DNA from: Aeriscardovia sp040773385
GTDB lineage: Bacteria > Actinomycetota > Actinomycetes > Actinomycetales > Bifidobacteriaceae
Reading direction: 5' to 3'
DNA length: 64,000 nt
NCBI GenBank assembly: GCA_040773385.1
Contig: JAXGWH010000002.1
Location: 9,329 to 73,328 of the forward strand
Shown: positions 20,460 to 29,530 of the stretch, one piece after another
Layout of the letters: each line of letters begins with the position of its first letter
How positions within the stretch are numbered: position 1 is the stretch's first letter
The notes under the pieces: model-generated
What the model saw: the letters and a program-made list of their open reading frames with translations, nothing else
The model's database searches: none
Told to the model about the DNA's origin: nothing
Translations under genes and position numbers: made by a program

Positions 20460-22080
20460 TCAGCGGTTGGCGCGCTGACGACGCTGGTTGACGACGAAGA
20501 GGGCGGCGGCCGCGGCGAGCACCGCGACGGAGCCGAGGATGAGGATCAGACGGCCAGCGGCACCGGTGAGAGGCAGGTTCGGACCATGCTCCTTGGTGTT
20601 GGCGACATCAGCGATCGTGTTGATCTTCTCCGGGTTGTCGGCATTGCGGCCGGCGTGCAGGGTGACACTGCGGGTCTCACTGGCAGCCGGAAGCACGAAG
20701 CCAGCCGGCGCCTTGGTCTCACGAAGGCAGAACTCACCAGTGATGGCGTTGAGCTGGGCCTCAGTAGTTTGATCCTTGGCGGCCTTGCCGATGAGAATGC
20801 CCTTGAACACAACCTTGCCGTCAACAGACACAACATTGCCGAGGAAGTCCTTCTCGCCGGAGGTGGCGGTCAGGGTCTCGACGTTGTCGGGGATGTTCTC
20901 GACGAGGCAGCTGCCGTTGGTCTGGCTCTTGCGCCACAGCGTGAACTCAGCGCCATTCAGGGCCTTGGCCGTGGTCTGGTCGTCGACCTTCTGGAAGGCG
21001 AAGTCGCCGTAGCACGGCTGGTCCTCAGAAGGAACCGGGGTGCCAGGGGTATCGGAGTGATACGGATCATAGTTGTTGATGATCGGGTACACCGCGTTCG
21101 GCACGGTCGAGCTTGCCAGGTCCTTGGAGACCGTGGTGTTCAGGGTGAAGCGAATCTTCGAGTATTGGCTCAGATCCGTCTTCAGAGACTTGCCATCAGC
21201 ACTCTTGATGAAGGAGACCTCGACGTAGTTGACACCGTTCTTTGTAGACTCCGTCACGGTGTAATCGGTATCCTTGGTGAAGGTCTTGACGACATTGTTG
21301 CCGGTGCTGTCCACGGCCGCGACGGTCACATTATTGTAGCTGACATGCTCGTCGAGCCGGTCGACGATGCCGAATGCGGTGACCTTGTGATCTGCATCAA
21401 CGGAGACATCCTGGTCGATGTTCCACTTGACCTGGTCGCCGACCTTGAGGGCCTTGTTGACGCTATCCTCGTCAACGTGCTTCACCGTGGTGCCGAAGCC
21501 GTTCTTCGGGTAGACGTAGACGTTGTAGTTCCAGCCCTTCTTGGCATTCGGATACGGCATGGAGACGAAGAACGGCTCGGCCTTCGAGGTGATGTTACCG
21601 GCATTGCCCGAGTAACCACCCTCCTCGACGTAGTACAGGCCGACCGGCAGATCAGTCCACGAGATCTGACCGTTGGCATCGGTCACACCGGTCTTGAAGG
21701 CAGTAGTCTTTTTGATCGTGCCGACCACCGTGGTCGTAGTGCCGTTCTTGTACAGGACCTGGTCACCGCTGTACGTAAGATCAGCGAGATGATCCCAGTT
21801 TGCCTATTTCGTCATGTCGACGTCCGTCTTGTACAGGTTGAACGTGACACCCGGGAGCTTGTCACCGTCGACGGTCTGCTGGGTGCCGTCGCCACGGGTG
21901 GTGCCGTTGGTCGAGTTCTGCTTGTGCTTCTCGATGGTGAGGGTACCAGTCTTGGTGGTATCGATGTTGCCGAGATCGGCGGCGGTCGCCGCCGGGGCTG
22001 CCATTCCCAGACCGATCGTGGTTGCGGCCACAGCGGCCACACCGGCGATGATCTTCTTGATGCTGTTGTTCTTGCATCAT
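20460..22080 (-). pseudogene. Pilus backbone (major) pilin, disrupted by a nonsense codon and a 5' frameshift
   Basis: Restored, this would be a ~539-residue LPxTG major pilin. A signal peptide (KNNSIKKIIAGVAAVAATTI ... AAPAATAAD) is followed by TGTLTIEKHKQN, the pilin motif VYVYPKNG, an E-box-like GEFCLRETKAPAGF, and a sorting signal LPLTG with membrane helix and RRQRANR tail. Two lesions are visible. The frame has TAG at 21806-21804, between DVDMTK and ANWDHLADL; a CAG codon there would restore it. The ATG codons at 22080 and 22077 are out of frame with the signal peptide because of one extra C (position 22074 on the opposite strand). Without it the gene would read MMKNNSIKK. A GAAAGGAAAT ribosome binding site is intact. 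Sequencing error cannot be excluded. Confidence 0.88.
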
Positions 22081-22165
22081 ATTTCCTTTCTCTTCCTCTG
22101 AAAGAGATCTATGAATCATTCGGAACTTGTTGACGCGGAGGGGCTCACCCTCCAGGAATAAGGGA

Positions 22166-24916
22166 TCACTTCACTCGCGCGCCGCCTTTCCTCTTGATCC
22201 AAAGTGCTGTTGCCAACAGGAGCGCCAGGCCGATGAGGCCCGCTGCCGCCCATTGGAAGATTTGTTGTGAGAGCCCGCCTGCCATCGGTAGTGCCGGGCC
22301 GTTGACCATGTCATCGCCGATCTCCACCGCCTTGGGGGTGAGATGCGACGCGTCAATGGTGAAGTCTTTGTGGCCGGTGTTCGTCTTGTACCCGGTCGGG
22401 GCGGTCGCCTCGGTGAGCCTGATGGTCTTGTTCCACAGGCTGCCGGGGATCGTCACGCTGAACAGGCCGGTACGCGAATCCGTGTCGTAGAGCGTCGAGG
22501 AACCCTCCGCCAGTGAGGCGCAGGTGCCGGCTCCGGAGACGCAATCCGCGATCGTGTACGTCTGTTCCGCAGACGAGCCGCGGTAGACGGTCAGCTTCCA
22601 CACGGAACCGCCGAGGCCGGTCTTCGGGAGATTGCTTGCGTCAACCTCGCCCCAGTCACCTGTGGTCAGCGACAGGGTCGAGTACTTGCCCCAGGCGATG
22701 GTGCCGCTCTTGCGGGGATCCTCGAACGTGTTGCTGCCCGGGTTGAGACCCTTGTAGGGGCCGCCGAGAGTCGTCGGCCCGACGTAGAAGGTGTAAGACT
22801 CGCCCGATGAAAGCTCGTAGCCTTCAGGGGCCTTCGTCTCCGTCACCGTGTACGTGCCCCAGGTCAGACCTGAGAGCTTGAAGGAGCCTTCGGACGTATC
22901 CTCATCGCGCAGGTTGCCAGAGGTGACCGTGCAGTCCGAGGGAACGCAGTCCGTAACCGTCTTCGTGTACCCGCTGCCGGTCGCACCCGTGACAGTCGCG
23001 TCAGGCGTGTACGTGACTTGCCACTCGGAGCCGCCGAGCTTGGTACCCGTGTCAGAGGCATCGACCTTCGTCCAGGAGATGGAGCCGGTCTTGCGTGTGT
23101 TGGACACGTTTGACCCGGTCGTGACGGTTTCCACAGTCGAAGGCTGAATAACGACTGACTTGGGCGTACTGTCCAGCTCGTAGGCCGAGCTGTCCGATGT
23201 GGCTGTCTCCACGAGGCAGAATGACTTTGCAGTCTGGCTGCTCGTCGAGTCCGCCATGCCAAGCGGCACGTTGCTGAACTTGACGCTGCCGTCGCTTTCT
23301 GACGTCGCCTGCTCAGAACCCGTCGGATTCCCATCGGAATCGAGCGAGATCTTGCTGGAGTCCGTCGTCGTCGGGGCTGTCTGGCTTGCGCAGTCCGTAT
23401 TGCTGGTGTTGGGCCAGAGGGTGAACTTCGCACCTTCCAGAGCTTTGCCGGAAGTGGCGTCCACCTTCGTGAACTGGTAGCTGCCGGAGTATGGCTTCTT
23501 TGTTCCGACGGAACCGCCTTTGGCGATATCTGATACCTCGAAATTATGAATATAATATCTGGACCAATCATGCGATTTGTCAGATTGCGTGTAGGTGCTG
23601 CCCCCACCCCAGAGCTCATACCCTTTTGCAAGGGTCCAAACCCGATCTGCGGAGGTTCCCCATGAAGGAGTCTTCTGAGTATGTGGCGCTGACTGCGGCA
23701 GAATCATCATTGTCGCCAGATTCGCAGTCGACATATTCATTGAATACAGCCCGGCATCACTAGTGCCTTTATCACCACTCCCTCCCGAGGCACCGTACAT
23801 AGATACGATCATGCTCGACGTATCGTTGCCTGAATATCCAATACCGTCGATTCCATGACGTGTACTATCTGTTGGCGGCACATTTCCATAGTCATAAGCA
23901 GGATCAGCATGCAACGTTAGGGTGCCAGTGATCGAAGTATTCGAATCCAGTTCCGATTCCGATATCTGCGTAATACCTACAGAAGGGTAACCGCTGGATG
24001 CACCACCTTTATATTTGCTGAGAACAATTGTTAGGTTTCCATCATCATCGAATTCGATATCACCGCGTAGTGTTGAGCTTCCTGTCCATTTCTGTGTCAC
24101 AGGAATTTGAATAGTTATAGTTTTTGTAGAATCGACTTGACCGTTCGAAGAGAAACTACGAATCTCCAGACTGAGCGTAGTAGTGTTCGAAGTGACAAGA
24201 TTCGCCACGTAATAATAATGATTCAACGGATTTACGGCACCACCAAAGACGTTAGGATAACTCTGTCCTGTTTGATTTTTGAGACTGATGAAGCCACCGA
24301 CACGCTCCCATGAGGACAGGGCCGTCGTATCTGACAGATTTGTGAGATTACGGATATCCGGATTCGGTGTTTTCTGATTACGGTACTTCGGATCCAGACG
24401 GAAGACTTGCATACCCTTACCGACAGTAGAAGTATCAATTTCTGCCGCAGCCCACAATGTACCGTCTGATGTGTCGGCTCCGAGTGCGTTATATTTGCCG
24501 GTCACATTTTTTGCCGAACCAATAGTTGCGGCAATCGCACGTCTCTTCGCCGTCGTGTACCGGACAGCGACCTGCGCAGGCAGATACGGCATAGGGATCA
24601 GACATTTCGCAGATGTCGCATTGGCGAGCGTGTCATCATCCTTGCCGGTCACATCACTGTCGCTGTTAGTGATCGCCTTGCTCTGATCACTCGGAAGAAA
24701 AGCCCTATAGACCTCACCAGTCGTTGTCAGGACATAAACGCTGTTGTGACCGCAGTAGTTCGGGATATTCACGCCATCGGATGTGAAGCTTCCCGATTCG
24801 GTGTCATCCGCGGCCGCTGCATGCTGCTGCGGCACGAGCACGGACGCAAGGAGCATCGCAACGGTGCAGACACACGTTGCCACGAGACCCGTGACCTTCG
24901 TGATCGTCTCCCTCAT
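22166..24916 (-). CDS. Pilus tip/minor pilin adhesin, cell-wall anchored
   Basis: A 916-residue surface protein. A signal peptide (residues 1-~35, MRETITKVTGLVATCVCTVA) is followed by a ~480-residue N-terminal region with repeated beta-rich segments that I do not recognise. At least three Cna-B/SpaA-type prealbumin-like domains follow, starting GSYQFTKVDATSGKALEGAK, GSISWTKVDASDTGTKLGGS and GTIAWGKYS. Their conserved Glu motifs include YTVTETKAPEGYEL and RLTEATAPTGYKT, which suggest intramolecular isopeptide bonds. The C terminus has a variant sorting signal LPMAG, a membrane helix and RKGGARVK. ATG 24916 is preceded by AGGGAGAGCAG. It is the first gene of the pilus operon, 85 bp ahead of the backbone gene. 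Lower G+C than neighbours suggests recent acquisition. Confidence 0.9.
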   Translation of the reverse strand: MRETITKVTGLVATCVCTVAMLLASVLVPQQHAAAADDTESGSFTSDGVNIPNYCGHNSVYVLTTTGEVYRAFLPSDQSKAITNSDSDVTGKDDDTLANATSAKCLIPMPYLPAQVAVRYTTAKRRAIAATIGSAKNVTGKYNALGADTSDGTLWAAAEIDTSTVGKGMQVFRLDPKYRNQKTPNPDIRNLTNLSDTTALSSWERVGGFISLKNQTGQSYPNVFGGAVNPLNHYYYVANLVTSNTTTLSLEIRSFSSNGQVDSTKTITIQIPVTQKWTGSSTLRGDIEFDDDGNLTIVLSKYKGGASSGYPSVGITQISESELDSNTSITGTLTLHADPAYDYGNVPPTDSTRHGIDGIGYSGNDTSSMIVSMYGASGGSGDKGTSDAGLYSMNMSTANLATMMILPQSAPHTQKTPSWGTSADRVWTLAKGYELWGGGSTYTQSDKSHDWSRYYIHNFEVSDIAKGGSVGTKKPYSGSYQFTKVDATSGKALEGAKFTLWPNTSNTDCASQTAPTTTDSSKISLDSDGNPTGSEQATSESDGSVKFSNVPLGMADSTSSQTAKSFCLVETATSDSSAYELDSTPKSVVIQPSTVETVTTGSNVSNTRKTGSISWTKVDASDTGTKLGGSEWQVTYTPDATVTGATGSGYTKTVTDCVPSDCTVTSGNLRDEDTSEGSFKLSGLTWGTYTVTETKAPEGYELSSGESYTFYVGPTTLGGPYKGLNPGSNTFEDPRKSGTIAWGKYSTLSLTTGDWGEVDASNLPKTGLGGSVWKLTVYRGSSAEQTYTIADCVSGAGTCASLAEGSSTLYDTDSRTGLFSVTIPGSLWNKTIRLTEATAPTGYKTNTGHKDFTIDASHLTPKAVEIGDDMVNGPALPMAGGLSQQIFQWAAAGLIGLALLLATALWIKRKGGARVK

Positions 24917-24957
24917 AACTGCTCTCCCTGCACATCGATTGTTTATCGCTGTCAATA

Positions 24958-24988
24958 ATTATTGACATCCACAGATTTTTACGGTCAA
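24958..24988 (-). promoter_or_regulatory. Candidate pilus operon promoter with overlapping palindrome
   Basis: On the minus strand TTGACC (24988-24983) is followed after 19 bases by AATAAT (24963-24958). The -10 box lies inside the palindrome GTCAATAATTATTGAC at 24951-24966, which could be an operator. It lies about 42 bases upstream of the tip-adhesin start codon. Confidence 0.45.
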
Positions 24989-25083
24989 CCCGACGCCACA
25001 TGATCGGGCGTTTTTGTTTCATTTTCGGTTTTGAAACCCCGTCTTCTGGGCGTCCATCGCTTCAATATTTCCCGATTATGACG

Positions 25084-25093
25084 CCCCCCCCCC
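25084..25093. repeat. C10 homopolymer tract
   Basis: Ten consecutive C residues in the pilus/regulator intergenic region, 168 bases from the tip-adhesin start and 188 from the regulator start. Such tracts slip during replication and are a known phase-variation substrate in bacteria. Confidence 0.95.
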
Positions 25094-25280
25094 GGCTCAT
25101 ATTGTTATTTCTGGGCTATGTTCTTACAATATATAGCAATAGACGGTGGTTCTGGTTCACAGGCGACATTCAGCCGGCTCCCAGAATCGCCGCGACAACC
25201 TTGGCTTGCAATAATTCATGACTACCAGATGCCCGACCGCATCCCCGGCGCCATGGACCGATCAAAGAACAAAGGGGCGG

Positions 25281-26077
25281 ATGATGAGTATTCGCGCCGC
25301 CGTGGTGGAGGATGACCCGGCGTTCTGTCGCACCGAGGCGGACCTGATCCGCTCCTGCGGGCAGGCCGTCGGCCAGACACTCGAGGTGGACACCTTCTGC
25401 TCCTCCATCGTGTTCCTGCAGAAATACACCGCCCAGTACGACATTGTGGTGGCCGACGCGGTGTTGCGCGGCTGCAACGGCATCGAGACGGCGCGGCGCG
25501 TCCGGCTCCTCGACCCGGGCTGCCTCATCCTCTTCGTCGCCTCCACACCAAAGTGCACCCTGAGCGGCTACCAGGTGAACGCGTTCGCCTATCTGCTCAA
25601 ACCACTCTCCGAGGCGGCCTTCCGCAACGAGTTCGGCCGGGCGCTCCGGCTCGTGCGCCGCAACGAGGGGCCCACCATCGTGCTGCAGGAGGGCGCCTCC
25701 TATTACAAGGTGCCGCTGCACGCCATCTCCTACATCGAGTCACAGCGCCACCGCATCACCGTCCACAGCGACGAGACGGACATCACGGTGACCACCACCC
25801 TCTCCTCACTGCAGGCCGGCTCGAACCCTCCGGCTTCCACCGCATCAACTCCTATTACCTTGTCAACATGGACAGGGTCCGCGCCATCGACGGCAAGACG
25901 TACGTCCTCGACACGGGCGCCGAGCTGGCCATCAGCCGGGCCCGCAAGAAAGGCTTCGTGGAGGCATTCACCCATCGGGAGAGCCTGACTCCCCGGCTGA
26001 CGATGCTCAAAGACATCTCCGAGGGACTGCAGAGCCTGGGCGAGGCGAACAGACAGACGATGGCGGCCACAGCCTGA
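25281..26077 (+). pseudogene. LytTR-family response regulator, frameshifted
   Basis: The first ~120 residues form a receiver domain with the acidic pair in AVVEDDPAF, the phospho-acceptor Asp in VVADAVLRG, and the Lys in YLLKPLSE. A LytTR DNA-binding domain then begins (YYKVPLHAISYIESQRHRIT). At about 25814-25819 the frame is lost. The N-terminal frame runs on into unrelated residues to 25988. The expected continuation, RLEPSGFHRINSYYLVNMDR, is found in another frame and ends at 26077. One extra C in GGCCGG would restore it. A good AAAGGGGCGG site precedes ATG 25281. It is divergent from the pilus operon and was probably its activator or repressor (inference from position). Sequencing error is possible. 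Confidence 0.85.
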
Positions 26078-26197
26078 CTCCCCTGATAGACAGGCTTTGG
26101 GTGGCCGTCCGACGGTCCAAGTGACAGATCCAACTTCCCTGCTGGTAACTTCGACGGGTAACTTTGACGGGCATCCGCCGCGCGTAGGCTGGGAACC

Positions 26198-27178
26198 ATG
26201 CGTCTGATCCACATCGAATCCCTGGACGAGCCGGGCCTGGAGGCCTACACGCGCCTGACCGAGCCGCAGCTGCGCAACCGGCTGGAACCGGAGAAAGGTC
26301 TGTTCATCGCCGAGCAGCCCAAGGTGATCGACCTCGCCCTCGACGCGCACGTCAAGCCCCTCTCCTTCTTGTTGGAAGAGAAATGGCTCGGGTCGATGGA
26401 GTCGGAGTTTTCTTTGGTCGACAGGCTCTGGGGGCCTGATATCCCTGTTTATTGCGGCCCTTCCGAGCTTCTGGAAAAGCTCACCGGCTTCCGCCTGACG
26501 CGCGGTGCGCTGGCGGCGATGCACCGCTGGCCCCTGCCCTCCGTGGAATCGGTCTGCCAGGACGCCCGGCGCGTGGCCGTGCTGGAAAACATCGTCAACC
26601 ACGAGAACGTGGGGGCCATCATGCGCTCGGCCGCCGCCCTCGACGTGGACGCCGTGCTCGTCACGCCCTCCTGCGCCGACCCCCTGTACCGCCGCTCGGT
26701 GCGCGTCTCCATGGGGACGTGCTTCCAGATCCCGTGGACCCGCATCGGCGGCGACGACCGCCACAACTGGCCGCACCCCGGCCTCGACCAGCTCCACGAC
26801 CTCGGCTTCACCACCGCCGCCATGGCGCTCGATGACGATTCGATCAGCCTTGACGAGCTCTCCCGGCGAACGCACCTGCCGGCAGGCGATGCGGGAAGGA
26901 TCGACAAACTCGCCCTCATCTTCGGCACGGAAGGAACAGGACTTCTCCACCGGACCATCGCCGACGCCGACCTCACCGTGAAAATTCCTATGAGCCACGA
27001 CGTCGACTCGCTCAACGTGGCCGCCTCCTCCGCCGTCGCGTTCTGGGCCACCCGGCCGGAAACTGAGACGCTATCTTCCTCACTGCTCAAGCAGGTTGAG
27101 GATTACCGTGCCGGAAGGCTGAGCACTCGCAGTCTTGACGAGGTAAGGAAGGATCTCGGTCTGGGTGGCGGTCGCTGA
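26198..27178 (+). CDS. TrmH/SpoU-family RNA 2'-O-methyltransferase
   Basis: A 326-residue SPOUT enzyme with the three family motifs: ENIVNHENVGAIMRSAAAL (motif 1, catalytic Arg), LIFGTEGTGL (motif 2) and IPMSHDVDSLNVAASSAV (motif 3), forming the knotted SAM site. The N-terminal ~110 residues are a substrate-binding domain. It probably methylates ribose in tRNA or rRNA; the exact nucleotide cannot be told. Start ATG 26198 has only a weak site (GGGAACC) upstream. It lies alone between the regulator remnant and an ABC fragment. Confidence 0.9.
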   Translation: MRLIHIESLDEPGLEAYTRLTEPQLRNRLEPEKGLFIAEQPKVIDLALDAHVKPLSFLLEEKWLGSMESEFSLVDRLWGPDIPVYCGPSELLEKLTGFRLTRGALAAMHRWPLPSVESVCQDARRVAVLENIVNHENVGAIMRSAAALDVDAVLVTPSCADPLYRRSVRVSMGTCFQIPWTRIGGDDRHNWPHPGLDQLHDLGFTTAAMALDDDSISLDELSRRTHLPAGDAGRIDKLALIFGTEGTGLLHRTIADADLTVKIPMSHDVDSLNVAASSAVAFWATRPETETLSSSLLKQVEDYRAGRLSTRSLDEVRKDLGLGGGR

Positions 27179-27325
27179 ACCACTCCCTATCTCATGGACG
27201 ACATAAACGTCGTCTTGCACACGTTCCCACGCGTATCCATCAGCTCACGGTAGGAATCCTGCACGTAGGCGAACTCATAGATGAGGTCACCTACATCATG
27301 GAAAGCAAGGTCGTTTCCTACGCGC

Positions 27326-27598
27326 TCACTCCTGTGTGTCGAACTGGCTGTTGTTGATCTTGGCATACCGGCCGTTCCTGGCGAGCAGCTCCTCGTGGGT
27401 GCCCTGCTCGAGCACGTCGCCGTGCTCCATGTACAAAAAGATGTCGGCGTTGCGGATGGTGGAGAGACGGTGGGCGATCACAAAACTCGTGCGGCCCTTG
27501 GAGAGCGTGTCCATCGCCTTCTGCACCTGCTGCTCGGTGCGGGTGTCCACGTTGGAGGTGGCCTCGTCGAGGATGAGCAGCGGCGCGTCCTTTGATAG
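27326..27598 (-). pseudogene. ABC transporter ATPase C-terminal fragment
   Basis: About 90 residues matching the end of an ABC exporter ATPase: Walker B and following (APLLILDEATSNVDTRTEQQ), the H-loop VIAHRLSTIRNAD, and the closing HGDVLEQGTHEELLARNGRY. No Walker A, signature or membrane domain is present upstream; homology stops near 27598. It is a remnant of a deleted or rearranged exporter gene. The short open tail on the same strand at 27187-27325 (ending TTFMSSMR) is unidentified. Confidence 0.9.
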
Positions 27599-27648
27599 AT
27601 AATACAGATCGACCGGACAATATCTCACAGTAAAAGGTTTCTCGTCAC

Positions 27649-27693
27649 AAAAAAGAAACCCGGACCGGGAATCTGTGTCGATCCCTGATCCGG
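27649..27693 (-). terminator. Rho-independent terminator after NCS2 permease
   Basis: An imperfect 12-13-bp stem (CCCGGACCGGGA against TCCCTGATCCGGG) with an 11-base loop and a T/A-rich run on the minus strand (TTTCTTTTTT). It lies 70 bp after the permease stop. Confidence 0.8.
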
Positions 27694-27763
27694 GCTGGAA
27701 TGACAGGTCTCAGGCTCTCAGCCGACCATGCGGCCGAAAGCCATCGACCTTATCGGGCGTGCC

Positions 27764-29251
27764 TCACTTGGCAGAGGAGACCATGTCGGCAGGCTTTGCG
27801 CCTGCCTGATTATCAGACTGCTTGTCGGCGTTCTTCTTGTTCTCAAGCTCGGAGACCTGCTCCTGATGCTCCACACGGCCGGCGAGATCGCCCACACCGG
27901 CACCGGAGGCATCGGCCACAGGGGCCTCGGCCTTCTCCGGCAGCACGGTGCCGCACAGGCGGCCGAGCCAGTAGAGGCCGTGATAGAGGACGAGGCAGAG
28001 CACCGAGCCGATGGCGATGCCGTTGAAGGTGACGCCCTGGACGGTGAAGCTGAAGTCGGCGATGCCCACGATCATCGTCACGGCGGCGACGGCGAGGTTG
28101 ACGTTCTTGGAGAAGTCGACCTTGTTCTCCACCCAGATGCGCACGCCGAGCATGCCGATCATGCCGTAGAGCAGGGTGGTCACGCCGCCGAGCACACCGG
28201 AGGGGATGGTGTTGATGATGGCGCCGAACTTCGGGCAGAGCGAGAGGATGAGGGCGAACGCCGCGGCGAACCAGTAAGCGGCCGTGGAGTAGACCTTCGT
28301 GGCGGCCATGACGCCGATGTTCTCGGCGTACGTGGTGGTGCCGGAGCCGCCGCCCAGGCCTGCGAGCGTGGTGCCCAGGCCGTCGGCGAAGAGCGAGGTG
28401 CCGATCTGGTCGTCATAGTTCTTGCCGGTCATGAGGGCGACGGACTTGACGTGGCCCACGTTCTCGGCGATGAGCACGAGCACGACCGGGATGAACATGG
28501 CGAGCACCGACCAGTCGGCCTGCGGCAGATGGAACTTCGGCCAGCCGATCCACGCGGCCTTCTCGACGGCGCTGAAATCGACCTGATGGTTGGCAACGGC
28601 GAAGATGTAGCCGACGATCACGCCCAGCAGGATGTTGAGTCGGCCGATGAGACCGCGGAAGAGCACGGAGATGAGCAGGACCGCCGCCAGGGTGACGGCC
28701 GCGGTGGCCGCGGAGCTGGCCGTGGCGCCCTTCGGGGTCTTGGCGTTCCAGTTGTTCCACACGCTCGGCGCGAGGTTGAAGCCGATGATGGAGACGATGC
28801 CGCCGGTCACCACAGGCGGCATGATGATGTCGATCCACTTCGAGCCGACGAAGTGGACGATGATGCCGACGATCGCGAGCGTGATGCCGGTGCACATGAT
28901 GCCGAAGCTGGCGACCGCGAGGCCCTTGTGGGCGCTGGCGACCGCGGCGATCGGCGCGATGAAGCCGAAGGAGCTGCCCAGGTAGCTGGGGAGCTTGTTC
29001 TTGTTGATGAGCAGGAAGAGCGCCGTCGACATGGCCGTGAAGAACAGCGTGGTCGAGGGGTCGAATCCTGTGAGGATCGGGACGAGGAAGGTCGCTCCGA
29101 ACATGGCGATGACGTGCTGGGCACCGATGCCCGCCGTCCTGCCCCATGTAAGGCGCTCGTCCGGATTGACGACCTCGCCGGGTCCGAGATGCTTGCCGTC
29201 ACCATGGAGCTTCCAGGTGAAGATATTGTTATGGGTTTTGTTATCTGCCAT
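27764..29251 (-). CDS. Uracil/xanthine permease of the NCS2 family (UraA-like)
   Basis: A 495-residue membrane protein with about 12-14 hydrophobic segments. NCS2 features include GAQHVIAMFGATFLVPILTG, the family signature region VLIAENVGHVKSVALMTG with its key Glu, and GLGGGSGTTTYAENIGVMA. It imports a nucleobase with protons; UraA-type sequences suggest uracil. The last ~50 residues are a charged cytoplasmic tail rich in Lys, Asn and Gln. ATG 29251 is used (GGGTGG upstream); an upstream in-frame start is less likely. It is a single-gene transcript with its own terminator. Confidence 0.92.
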   Translation of the reverse strand: MADNKTHNNIFTWKLHGDGKHLGPGEVVNPDERLTWGRTAGIGAQHVIAMFGATFLVPILTGFDPSTTLFFTAMSTALFLLINKNKLPSYLGSSFGFIAPIAAVASAHKGLAVASFGIMCTGITLAIVGIIVHFVGSKWIDIIMPPVVTGGIVSIIGFNLAPSVWNNWNAKTPKGATASSAATAAVTLAAVLLISVLFRGLIGRLNILLGVIVGYIFAVANHQVDFSAVEKAAWIGWPKFHLPQADWSVLAMFIPVVLVLIAENVGHVKSVALMTGKNYDDQIGTSLFADGLGTTLAGLGGGSGTTTYAENIGVMAATKVYSTAAYWFAAAFALILSLCPKFGAIINTIPSGVLGGVTTLLYGMIGMLGVRIWVENKVDFSKNVNLAVAAVTMIVGIADFSFTVQGVTFNGIAIGSVLCLVLYHGLYWLGRLCGTVLPEKAEAPVADASGAGVGDLAGRVEHQEQVSELENKKNADKQSDNQAGAKPADMVSSAK

Positions 29252-29530
29252 ACTGACCACCCTTTTGCGTCCCACCGGGTCCGCTGCTAGTTGGGTACTG
29301 TCTTCTTGACCTTCTCACACTCGGCAGGATATTTTCAGATCCTGCACAGTGCTGTTAGGCAGTATGGTCGCGGGGCATGACATCGCCGCCATCCCGGTCG
29401 GGTCGGACGGTTGTGTATATTTCCTCGTCAAATATGGTGAGCAGGCAAGGTGGTGGAACCTCTGTGATGGGGCACTATGGCAAACCGGATTCTTGCCCTG
29501 TGCAGCAGGTGATGTGGTGGTGACGCTGAA

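Larger units (their letters stand above)
24917..25280. other. Divergent regulatory region between pilus operon and LytTR gene
   Basis: This 364-bp region is A+T-rich. It contains a perfect 16-bp palindrome (24951-24966), a candidate promoter for the pilus operon and a run of ten C (25084-25093). An open frame of 73 codons from 25000 to 25221 crosses the C run, but nothing supports it as a gene. The arrangement suggests shared control of the pilus genes and the regulator. Confidence 0.6.

Noticed and set aside
25000..25221. 73-codon plus-strand frame crossing the C10 tract
   Set aside because: No ribosome binding site or recognisable domain; the region is better read as regulatory.
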